The translations under genes were made by a program, and so were the position numbers. This document shows, one piece after another, positions 53,835 through 61,717 of a stretch of DNA of 64,000 nucleotides (position 1 is the stretch's first letter; each line of letters begins with the position of its first letter). Source of the stretch: an uncultured Parabacteroides sp. (lineage in GTDB: Bacteria > Bacteroidota > Bacteroidia > Bacteroidales > Tannerellaceae); NCBI RefSeq assembly GCF_947855115.1, contig NZ_CANTZW010000002.1, positions 1 through 64,000 of the forward strand. Reading direction: 5' to 3'. The notes under the pieces were generated by a model that had not been told where the DNA came from, ran no database searches, and saw only the letters and a program-made list of their open reading frames with translations.

Positions 53835-54342
53835 AAATAAAGAAGTTTTTATTCCTATTCCTGTTTGCTGTTCAGTTTTTATATGCGGCAAACGATTACA
53901 AGATTTATTATACCTTACAGGTAAGCTATGATACGATCCGGTTACCTTTCGATCCTTCGTTTGGGATTGCGGATGCGAATTACCGGATTTGTAAAACTTC
54001 CATTTTCGAGCGGGTATGGATTGATTCGGTCCGTATATAATCAAAATATAGTAAGGCGACATTGCGTTGTAAATCAATGGATGATCCGTTTATCGTTTGT
54101 ATGGAATATTGCTAGTTTGTATGGAATATTACCAAGCAGCTCCGGATTCGATTAAAGTATCTTTCGATATTCATTTGTATCCTAATTGTTATTGGTGGTT
54201 AAATAGGGAGTTTCCGGTGTCGGCTGAACTGGACGTGCGATTTCAAGTGGACCTGAAAGAAGAGGTATCCTTCACCGATCTGGAGAAGAATGGCATGGTG
54301 GTAGAGTTACTTAAATCGGGTGAGTATTGTTTGGGTTTCTAA
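53835..54342 (+). pseudogene. Secreted protein gene broken by a 20-bp tandem duplication
   Basis: An open frame without an ATG starts KKFLFLFLFAVQFLYA, a signal peptide, and runs to IFERVWIDSVRI. An in-frame TAA follows at about 54038. The frame resumes as KATLRCKSMDDPFIVCMEY. There a 20-bp unit (GTTTGTATGGAATATTGCTA, 54095-54114) is repeated, shifting the frame. Removing one unit restores VCMEYYQAAPDSIKVSFDI and the rest through 54342 (SGEYCLGF). The product was a beta-rich secreted protein of about 165 residues with no recognised family. Confidence 0.65.
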
Positions 54343-54360
54343 TAGGAAGTTACATAATAA

Positions 54361-54400
54361 AACGAGACTACTCCCAGCAGGTGATGAGAGTAGTCTTGTT
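54361..54400. terminator. Bidirectional terminator
   Basis: GACTACTC (54365-54372) pairs with GAGTAGTC (54388-54395), with AACGA / TTGTT flanks. It serves the pseudogene on the plus strand and the tricorn-like gene on the minus strand. Confidence 0.6.
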
Positions 54401-54474
54401 CGTTTATACGAGTAATCTTATGACGGGCTTATGCGGGAACTCTCGTTGGCTGGTGAGAGTGCTCTCGCTTCAAG

Positions 54475-57400
54475 CTACTTTTTATCGATCTCTTTCAACA
54501 ATTCTTTTACCGCAGTCCTTAATTGAGTGTCTTCCCCTTCGACAACTGTTTCTGGAGAATTAGCGACTTTAACGTCCGGTTCCAATTGCGTATTCTCCAA
54601 ATAGCTACCGTCCGGTAGGCGATAACCGGTGATAGGCGTACCGAATATCAACGTCGGGTCTTGCAAGGTTTCCCAAGAGACGGTAGTCATCGTTCCCGGT
54701 ACGGGCATACCGACCAAACGCCCGATGTGTTGATGCTTGTATACCCACGGAGTGCCGTGTGCGTTACTATAATTAGCCTCGCATTGCAACATGATAGACG
54801 GCTTATTCCAGCGGCGGCTAGGCATATCGCAGGCTTCCCTGCCGCGTGTTACTTGCGTGAGGTACTTCTCTCCGCTGAATAAGATCTCAATATCCTCGTG
54901 CAAACGTCCTCCACCATTGAAACGGGTATCGATAACAATTCCCTCCCGGTCATTATACTTGCCCAGGATGTCAGAATAGATGGAGCGGAAGCTAGGATCT
55001 CCCATGGATTGGATATGTACGTAACCCAACCGTCCGTTCGACCATTTATCCACATCTGCGGCACGTTGTTTCACCCAGCGGGTATAAAGCAAGTCATTTA
55101 ACTCGCCATTGCTGATAGGTACGGTTACTTCTTCCCAACGTTCCTTGGTCTGCGGGTCGTAAAGGGAAACCAAGGTCTTCTTCTTGGTCTTATTGTTCAA
55201 GAGCTTGGAGTAATCCATATCCGGGGTGATTTCCTGCCCGTCTATTTTCTCTATGATAGTGCCGGCTTTTACTTTGGAACGTGCGTGATCGAACGGCCCT
55301 TTCTCCACAACCTCGGCGATAGATAAGCCTTTGCCATTATGGTTCCAGTCGAAAAGCAAGCCAAGGCTGGCGGTAACGTTGCCGCTTGGTCTCGGGCGAA
55401 AGCGTCCTCCGGTGTGAGAAACGTTGAGTTCTCCCAGATATTCGCTTAGTAGCTCCGCGAAATCATAGTTGTTATTGATATGTGGCAGGAACTTACGGTA
55501 GGCGGTGGTCATGGCTTCCCAATTCACGCCATGCATATTCACGTTGTAGAACCGCTTTTGCTCTTGTTTATAGACATGTTCGAACATATACTCACGCTCG
55601 GCGGCCAAATCCATTTTCAGGTTGGCTTGGTAAGTGACCGGCGTTAGTTTCTCCGATCCCATATCCATCTTTTGCATGGAGTTGCTACCCAGCAAGAACA
55701 GGTTCTTACCTTCTTTATCCATTTCCATGTTTGCCCATCCGGTATTCATCTTGTGGAGTAACTTGGTCTCTTTCTTACGCAAATCCATTTTCCACAAATC
55801 GTATTTATCTTCGAAAGCCGAGAAATAATACAAAGTCTCGCCATCTTTCGAAATGATGGCGCTACCCATTTCGGAGGAGTTAGGGGTAAGACGCAGGATA
55901 CGGTCTTGGATGCCTTTTAGCTCCACTATGATGTTTTCAGTTTTTTCGTCTTTCTTCCCGTCGGTTTTATCTTCTTTTTTCTTGTTGTCGGTTTTATCCC
56001 CGGTTACCTCTTTTTGCTCCTTTTCCAATTCTTTCAGCAACTCGTAATCCTCCTTGCTTAAGCGGAATTTGTCGTAAGCGTCTTGATTCATGAATACCAG
56101 CATGGCATCATTCAAGGAGCCCCATGAGGCATGCGCACGCATTCCGTAACGTTCGGTGGTGAATAAGATGGCGTTTCCATCCAGTACCCATTGCGGGGAG
56201 GTGCTGGTGTAGCCGCTATTGGTCAGGTTGGTGATCTCCCCACCTTGCGCGCTGACTAAGCCGATATCCGAATAAGGATCGTGCTTGTTGCCGATAAACC
56301 GGAGCGTGAACCATTTACCATCCGGCGACCATGAGTAATCGAAACCGCCGGCTGTGCTATACCATGTGGAGCCATCCGTGACTTGGCGTACTTTCTTCGT
56401 CTCAAGGTTGACTACCATCAGCCGCATACGATCTTCTATAAAAGCGAGCTCCTTACCATCCGGCGAGAATTGAGGATAACCGCGCTCTACGGTCTTGGAA
56501 GGCAGGAGAGCTTCCTCCTCGATAATCGTAGCGTTTGGGAAATTGGCCTCTTCCTTACGTGCAATCTTGGCCAGGTAAAGCTGCCAGTTACCGCCACGCT
56601 CGCTGGCGTAAGCCAAGGTACGGTTATCCGGTGAGAAACATACACCTGTTTCCGCTGCTGGGGTATGGGTGATTTGCTTGGTCGTGACGTAATCGACCGA
56701 GGTAACGAATATCTCGCCTCTCAGGGTCAAGGCGATCTGCTTGCCATCGGGAGATACGGTAGCAGAGGTAGCCCCTTTGCTGGAATTCAGATCGGCGATT
56801 TGATCTTGATCGTCCCGGATCAAGTCAATCTTAACTTTCTGCGGGTTACTTTCCGGATGTTGTGTATAGATCTCGCCATCATAAGTGTAACACAACGTAT
56901 TGCTACTGCTCGTAGAGAGGAAACGTACGGGATGTGTTTTGAATTTGGTGACCGCTGTTATAGATTGCGGGGCGTTGAGAGGAAATGAATATACATTGAA
57001 AGAGCCTCCGTTACGTTCGCTTAGAAAATAAACCGTCTGCCCGTCCGGGGTAAATACGGCGTTGCGGTCTTCTCCCGCATGATCGGTCAAATTGGTATGT
57101 TTACCTGTTTGTGTGTCGTAGATCCATATATCCCGGGTGATGGATGAGGTATGGTGTTTGCGCCATTCATCCTCGAAGCCCTTGCGATCTTGGTATAAGA
57201 ATGTTTTTCCGGATTTATCGAAGCAAACCATCTCGGCGGGTGTACCCAATACTTGCTCGGTTCGTCCACCGCCGACCGGCACTTTATAAAGTTCCGTCAT
57301 AGCCGAGGTCGGGAATAGGGCGCTCTGGGCCGGATCTTGTATGGATGCGGAGAAGAGTACATATTTACCGTCGGGGGTAAAGGCCGAGGGAATCTCGGAG

Positions 57401-57717
57401 GCCGAATGGGTGGTGAGGCATTGTGCCGTCCCACCGTTGGAGGACATTACGAATAAATCGAAATTGCCGTTACGATCGCTGGCGAAAGCGATTTGTTTTC
57501 CGTCCGGAGACCAAATTGGCGTGCATTCATACGACGCTTGGGTGGTAAGTTGTGTCGCTGTACCTCCTTTGGCCGGTACTTTATAAATATCTCCTTTGTA
57601 ACAAAACGCTATCTCTGTTCCATCGGGAGAGATTTGTACATCACGCATCCACAAAGGGGTTATCGCGTAACTAGTGGTCGCTAAGCCCAAGGCTATGCAG
57701 GTTAAAAGTTTTTTCAT
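54475..57717 (-). CDS. Tricorn-like S41 peptidase
   Basis: The product is 1080 residues with a signal peptide (LTCIALGLATTSYA), so it is periplasmic. Residues about 25-500 form WD40/TolB-like propeller repeats (WSPDGKQIAFASDRNGNFDL, FTPDGKYVLFSA). A tricorn C1 region, a PDZ domain (about 760-840, FDHARSKVKAGTIIEKIDGQ) and the S41 catalytic domain follow. GIVIDTRFNGGG and the likely nucleophile in ANYSNAHGTP are visible. It should degrade peptides. A Lys/Asp/Glu-rich insert lies near 570-600. It is monocistronic. Confidence 0.9.
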   Translation of the reverse strand: MKKLLTCIALGLATTSYAITPLWMRDVQISPDGTEIAFCYKGDIYKVPAKGGTATQLTTQASYECTPIWSPDGKQIAFASDRNGNFDLFVMSSNGGTAQCLTTHSASEIPSAFTPDGKYVLFSASIQDPAQSALFPTSAMTELYKVPVGGGRTEQVLGTPAEMVCFDKSGKTFLYQDRKGFEDEWRKHHTSSITRDIWIYDTQTGKHTNLTDHAGEDRNAVFTPDGQTVYFLSERNGGSFNVYSFPLNAPQSITAVTKFKTHPVRFLSTSSSNTLCYTYDGEIYTQHPESNPQKVKIDLIRDDQDQIADLNSSKGATSATVSPDGKQIALTLRGEIFVTSVDYVTTKQITHTPAAETGVCFSPDNRTLAYASERGGNWQLYLAKIARKEEANFPNATIIEEEALLPSKTVERGYPQFSPDGKELAFIEDRMRLMVVNLETKKVRQVTDGSTWYSTAGGFDYSWSPDGKWFTLRFIGNKHDPYSDIGLVSAQGGEITNLTNSGYTSTSPQWVLDGNAILFTTERYGMRAHASWGSLNDAMLVFMNQDAYDKFRLSKEDYELLKELEKEQKEVTGDKTDNKKKEDKTDGKKDEKTENIIVELKGIQDRILRLTPNSSEMGSAIISKDGETLYYFSAFEDKYDLWKMDLRKKETKLLHKMNTGWANMEMDKEGKNLFLLGSNSMQKMDMGSEKLTPVTYQANLKMDLAAEREYMFEHVYKQEQKRFYNVNMHGVNWEAMTTAYRKFLPHINNNYDFAELLSEYLGELNVSHTGGRFRPRPSGNVTASLGLLFDWNHNGKGLSIAEVVEKGPFDHARSKVKAGTIIEKIDGQEITPDMDYSKLLNNKTKKKTLVSLYDPQTKERWEEVTVPISNGELNDLLYTRWVKQRAADVDKWSNGRLGYVHIQSMGDPSFRSIYSDILGKYNDREGIVIDTRFNGGGRLHEDIEILFSGEKYLTQVTRGREACDMPSRRWNKPSIMLQCEANYSNAHGTPWVYKHQHIGRLVGMPVPGTMTTVSWETLQDPTLIFGTPITGYRLPDGSYLENTQLEPDVKVANSPETVVEGEDTQLRTAVKELLKEIDKK

Positions 57718-57951
57718 GTACTTAATGCTTTTTTAGAATGGTGCGAAGATACATATTATTTCGTACCCATTAGCCAGCTCTTTATTGAAATATTAAGAGG
57801 ATTGGAAATTACTAGTGAAACAGGTTGGCAACTATTCGTTATACGGTTTCTGTCAAAATACAATTGGCACATTCGACACTTGATATAAGAAACCGTCTGC
57901 TCTTTACGAGATTACTCGCAGGGTACAGACGGAGTAATGAGGTGGGTCAAC

Positions 57952-58185
57952 CTAGGCCGGAATACCTTTTTCATAGAGATATTCAGGAGCGATATCGGCG
58001 CCGTTGGCCCAAAAAATGGTATCTTGTAAGCCGAACTGGATAAACTGTGTTTTGTCCTGTAACTCTTCGAATGCTGGATATTGCAACAAAGGGCTAAGGT
58101 CTACCTTTTTCCTTACGCCATTATTGAAGGTGCAAAGTAGGGTGTAATCGCCCAAATATTCTACATCTGTAATTGTTAGTAACAT
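57952..58185 (-). CDS. DUF2442 protein
   Basis: The product is 77 residues (LTITDVEYLGDYTLLCTFNN, IFWANGADIAPEYLY), the full length for DUF2442. Such small proteins are often paired with DUF4160 partners, as here, where the partner ends 12 bp upstream on the same strand. They are suspected toxin-antitoxin-like or regulatory pairs, without proof. Confidence 0.85.
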   Translation of the reverse strand: MLLTITDVEYLGDYTLLCTFNNGVRKKVDLSPLLQYPAFEELQDKTQFIQFGLQDTIFWANGADIAPEYLYEKGIPA

Positions 58186-58197
58186 AAACTATCTTTT

Positions 58198-58449
58198 TTA
58201 TCGTTTCACTTTTTCTATTTTTTCGCCTCGCTGGGCTTTGTTCCAGATTTCAAGTAACTCAGCCTCATGTTGATCTATGAACTGATTGACTATTTGGATT
58301 GCTTTCGATTTAGCTCTGCCTTCCACGATGCGATCTTTCAGCGTAATAGTAAAATCTCCACTGCTACTTCGCACATGTATGTGGGGTGGATTGTGGTCGA
58401 AAGCATAAATGTATATCAACAATCCTTGTATGACGAATATCGAACCCAT
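58198..58449 (-). CDS. DUF4160 protein
   Basis: The product is 83 residues from ATG 58447-58449 (MGSIFVIQGLLIYIYAFDHN). It has the family block DHNPPHIHVRSSSGDF and a helical C-terminus (FIDQHEAELLEIWNKAQRGE). It forms a two-gene unit with DUF2442 downstream. The His-Pro-Pro-His-Ile-His block could bind metal, but the role is unknown. Confidence 0.85.
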   Translation of the reverse strand: MGSIFVIQGLLIYIYAFDHNPPHIHVRSSSGDFTITLKDRIVEGRAKSKAIQIVNQFIDQHEAELLEIWNKAQRGEKIEKVKR

Positions 58450-58501
58450 AACTGATTTTCTGTTATTTTGATACAAACACAAAGGTAGTATAAATCTGTA
58501 T

Positions 58502-59575
58502 TTAAACCTTCAATTTCACGATAAATAACACGAGGTTTTCTTCTTGGGCCTGTAGGGGGAAAGTGTTTTTCAGTTCTTCTCCGGATTTGCTGAAGCAATA
58601 CGAATGGCAGTAAGGGTCGATAGGGTACATTCGCCGTACCTTGCCGGTTTGATAGAAATTATCTTTTAAGCCATCTTTCACCTGCCAGCACCGTTCTTTT
58701 TGCGTGTCGTAGCAGAACGTGTAATTTCTGGAATCGTCTTCCGTGTCATAGTAAGTGGATACCCAGAAACGACTTCCCATTCGGATCGGAAGCAAGGGGA
58801 GCGCATTGCCTCCGGCCAGGTCTTTTAAAGCTTGGCTTTGCCGTTTTTGCTTGATATAGACGGTATCCCGCAATAAGTTCCCGGGTTGGCAGTAAGGGGC
58901 GTAGGCGTAAACCGTTCCGCTTCCGGGTTCCACGGCTACTTCCGGTGTGAGGCAACCGATCGGGCATGCAGAACGTTCCAGATCGACCGGACGGATCGTG
59001 TGAGATTGTAATTTGTGGAAAGAGGAATCGTATTCCACGATCTGTTTCTCGATCGTGGCGGTTTGCCCTGCCGCAGTATCCCCTTGAATGTATTCCTCGG
59101 TGGTAAGTATCCGGTTGTTGTGCATGGATATGGATAACATGTGTCTGTTCTCCGGAAGGTCACATTTCAGTTTTTTCCGGGTAAGGAGGTCGCCGTTGAA
59201 TGAGTAATAGAAAATATCGTCCGTGTTTCCTAATACGATCAATTGCTGGTTGGCCGGGTTCACCACGTACCCCGCCACCCGTATATCATCCGGATGGGTG
59301 ACGCGACAAATAAATTCCCCCTTGCGGTTGAAGCGATAAAGTGTCTCATTACTGATGAGGAATAAGTTATTGCCCTCCTGACGGATATACTTGGCCTCCT
59401 TGATCGAATACTTCTCCGAATCCTGTAAGGGTATGGCGACTACCTCGTCCGCGATGTCCGACAAGGCCCCTGTATGATTACTCCGGACAACTTCCTTCGA
59501 GACTAACAGGTTATAGGCCTGCTTTCCGCAAACCAAGAGGACTATTAGCAGCAAATATGCGAAAGTTCTTTTCAT
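58502..59575 (-). CDS. Membrane-anchored six-bladed beta-propeller protein
   Basis: The product is 357 residues with an N-terminal hydrophobic anchor or signal (FAYLLLIVLLVCGKQAYNLL). The rest has repeated propeller-like units (YIRQEGNNLFLISNETLYRF, FNRKGEFICRV, YVVNPANQQLIVLG) as in the Bacteroidetes 6-bladed beta-propeller family. The function is unknown. Extracytoplasmic ligand binding is possible. Confidence 0.7.
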   Translation of the reverse strand: MKRTFAYLLLIVLLVCGKQAYNLLVSKEVVRSNHTGALSDIADEVVAIPLQDSEKYSIKEAKYIRQEGNNLFLISNETLYRFNRKGEFICRVTHPDDIRVAGYVVNPANQQLIVLGNTDDIFYYSFNGDLLTRKKLKCDLPENRHMLSISMHNNRILTTEEYIQGDTAAGQTATIEKQIVEYDSSFHKLQSHTIRPVDLERSACPIGCLTPEVAVEPGSGTVYAYAPYCQPGNLLRDTVYIKQKRQSQALKDLAGGNALPLLPIRMGSRFWVSTYYDTEDDSRNYTFCYDTQKERCWQVKDGLKDNFYQTGKVRRMYPIDPYCHSYCFSKSGEELKNTFPLQAQEENLVLFIVKLKV

Positions 59576-59672
59576 ATCATCGCTAGATTAAAGAAAAACA
59601 AACTCTTTTATGATTTTTACGAGCTGTCCTTATTGAACGTAGATAATCCGTTTTTATTGGATGAACCTTGAA

Positions 59673-60437
59673 TTATTCTTGTAGAAATACCCAATTATCG
59701 CCTTCAGACATGGATTCCTTGTAAGAAAAACCTTCCCACGTGAAAGCTTTCAGTGCCTCCGGTTCTGTGATCCGGTTCTTTATGAGATAGCGGCTCATCT
59801 GCCCCCGGCACATCTTGGCATAGATCACGATCGTCTCCGCTTTACCGTTTTTCCAGATCTTGAACTCGGGCGTGATGATCCGGACGGATCGCTCCACTTC
59901 CTTCCACCGGAAAGAGGGCTGGATATCCAAGCTGGCCAGGTTCAATAAGATACCGTCTCCCTGCCGGACATCATGGATAAGGGTATCTGTTTGCCTGTCC
60001 TTCCAGAACGCATACATATTCCCGTCGCCTAACTCCGGGATTTTTACGTCGAACTCCATCCGGTAAGGCTTGATGAGGTCTAGCGGGCGAAGTAATCCGT
60101 AGCATCCCGATACGAAACGCAGATGTTCTTGCGAGAAAAGGAAATCCTCCTCCGTAAAGTCTTTCGGGCTGATATTCTTGAATACGACGCCGGTATAAGC
60201 GAGTATCGCTTGCAAAGGCCGGTTATCTTCCGCGTGAAAGTCCTGGTATCTGCGGTAACATTCTGCCGCCAATTTCGGGCTGAGCCTAAGGACGCGGCTT
60301 AATTCGTTAACGGGGAATTGGGTCATATGCAAAGCGATCTCGTTCGCCTCTTTCAGGAAACGTGGAGTCGTGCCTTGCGGTGCTTTTATCTTGGATGTTC
60401 CGGTCATTGTCTTAGCCGGGGATAATAGTGTCAACAT
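59673..60437 (-). CDS. yaaA: Peroxide stress protein YaaA
   Basis: The product is 254 residues from ATG 60435-60437 (MLTLLSPAKTM), the normal start of the family. The YaaA/DUF328 blocks RPLQAILAYTGVVFKNI, LRFVSGCYGLLRPLDLI, PYRMEF and YAKMCRGQMSRYLIKN are present. YaaA lowers intracellular iron and limits oxidative DNA damage. The frame upstream to 60464 is not used. Confidence 0.93.
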   Translation of the reverse strand: MLTLLSPAKTMTGTSKIKAPQGTTPRFLKEANEIALHMTQFPVNELSRVLRLSPKLAAECYRRYQDFHAEDNRPLQAILAYTGVVFKNISPKDFTEEDFLFSQEHLRFVSGCYGLLRPLDLIKPYRMEFDVKIPELGDGNMYAFWKDRQTDTLIHDVRQGDGILLNLASLDIQPSFRWKEVERSVRIITPEFKIWKNGKAETIVIYAKMCRGQMSRYLIKNRITEPEALKAFTWEGFSYKESMSEGDNWVFLQE

Positions 60438-60588
60438 ATCTGATTTCGTTTGAATTGATCGCATAAAGGTAATTCATATTAGGGTTCGATAGGGTATAAG
60501 CGTCCAAATAAATCTTAAAGTTTTTCGAGTGGAATAGGGGTTTTAACGGACGGGTGAGTCTTGGTGATAGGATTATGTACTGAGGATC

Positions 60589-61221
60589 ATGAAGATGAGA
60601 GACGTGAAAATGCGATTAGTATTACTTTTACTTGTATCCATCCTACCTGTGATGGCCCGTGCGCAGTGGACGGAACAAGATTCCTTGCGTCTGCGGGAGC
60701 TTCTATCCGGCGAAGAGGAGATACGTTTGAACCCTGAGTTCCGGAAAGCGATAGAGAGCGGGACTTTCCTGCGCCCCGAGCAACCGGGAACCTCGATGTT
60801 GTCTTCACCCAGTGAGTTGCCGATTACAAAAGACTTCTCGGAATATATCCAATTAGATACTTTACGTGAGTTGATAAACTATGATTCGATAACCCCGGTT
60901 GTATTCATGCTGCTGAATTTTAAGGCTCCTTCACGTGCCTTGGACGTGCGGAGGCAGGCGCATACGGTTAGCGTCCTTGAAAATCGGGATTGGAAAGAGT
61001 TCAAGGTTGGAAAGATCCGTATGGCTGCCAATGTGAGGCTGGCTAATGTCTATTCGGATGTCGTGAAGGATGGGCAGCGAAGGGGAGGAGCGCTTGCCAC
61101 CGTGAAGGTTTATTTCAGTATGGAAGATCTGCTTGAGACCATTTTCTGGAAGAGTGCCCGTGATAAGAAGAGAAACAAAAAACGCGAGAATACATGGAAA
61201 TATTACAACGACTATCCATAA
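60589..61221 (+). CDS. DUF4858-like secreted protein
   Basis: The product is 210 residues with a signal peptide (LVLLLLVSILPVMARAQ), after which the mature protein starts WTEQDSLRLRELLSGEEEIR. This layout resembles the Bacteroidetes DUF4858 family. The C-terminus is strongly basic (KKRNKKRENTWKYYNDYP). Function is unknown. An inner ATG at 60595 or 60607 could also be used. Confidence 0.6.
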   Translation: MKMRDVKMRLVLLLLVSILPVMARAQWTEQDSLRLRELLSGEEEIRLNPEFRKAIESGTFLRPEQPGTSMLSSPSELPITKDFSEYIQLDTLRELINYDSITPVVFMLLNFKAPSRALDVRRQAHTVSVLENRDWKEFKVGKIRMAANVRLANVYSDVVKDGQRRGGALATVKVYFSMEDLLETIFWKSARDKKRNKKRENTWKYYNDYP

Positions 61222-61254
61222 TCTGTTGAGATGAAGGGATATAATCACTCAAAA

Positions 61255-61320
61255 AAAGCACGTACATGTTTTTCTGAAATCTCGTACATGTTTTTTGAAA
61301 TTCATGTACGTGTTTTCTGG
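61255..61320. repeat. GTAC repeat triplet with 22-bp period (second copy)
   Basis: Units GTACATGTTTTTCTGAAATC, GTACATGTTTTTTGAAATTC and GTACGTGTTTTC have GTAC at 61262, 61284 and 61306. The spacing is again exactly 22 bp, as in the array at 44366-44433. Confidence 0.8.
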
Positions 61321-61413
61321 TAGGGAACATAAACGGTTTGTTCGGTCTTTTTTCTTTATTTTTTTCTTTCTCTTTTCTTCTTTTCTTTTCCTTTTCCTTT
61401 TGTACCGGTTTTT

Positions 61414-61460
61414 GTGACAGAAACCCCGGTTTCCGCGACAATAACCGGGGTTCCTGTTAC
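61414..61460. repeat. Long hairpin before clpB
   Basis: GTGACAGAAACCCCGGTT pairs with AACCGGGGTTCCTGTTAC around an 11-nt loop. It is followed by AATAACCCCTTTTT, so it could terminate the upstream transcript. Confidence 0.6.
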
Positions 61461-61717
61461 AATAACCCCTTTTTATACCGCCTAAAACCAGTGTTCCTGC
61501 CGGATGTCAAAGGCTGTTCCAAAACCTTTTTTCCACTCTTTTGTTCTTTCCAAGGGATAAGCATTAATGACATCGGGGATGGACGCTTTGACGGGGAATT
61601 TATAATCCGGTTTTATAATAGCAAGACAAAATGTCATATTTTTGTTTTGGTATTGCTTTTGTAAGGATATAGGTGTAAAACGAATTAGAAAAGAATATAA
61701 GAAAGGAGCTTAAATAT

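Larger units (their letters stand above)
61222..61717. other. Intergenic region upstream of clpB
   Basis: No gene. It contains the GTAC repeat triplet, a pyrimidine-rich tract of about 55 nt (61345-61400) and a long hairpin (61414-61460). TATTTTTG at 61637-61644 may be the -7 box of clpB. No CIRCE-type operator was seen. Confidence 0.5.
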
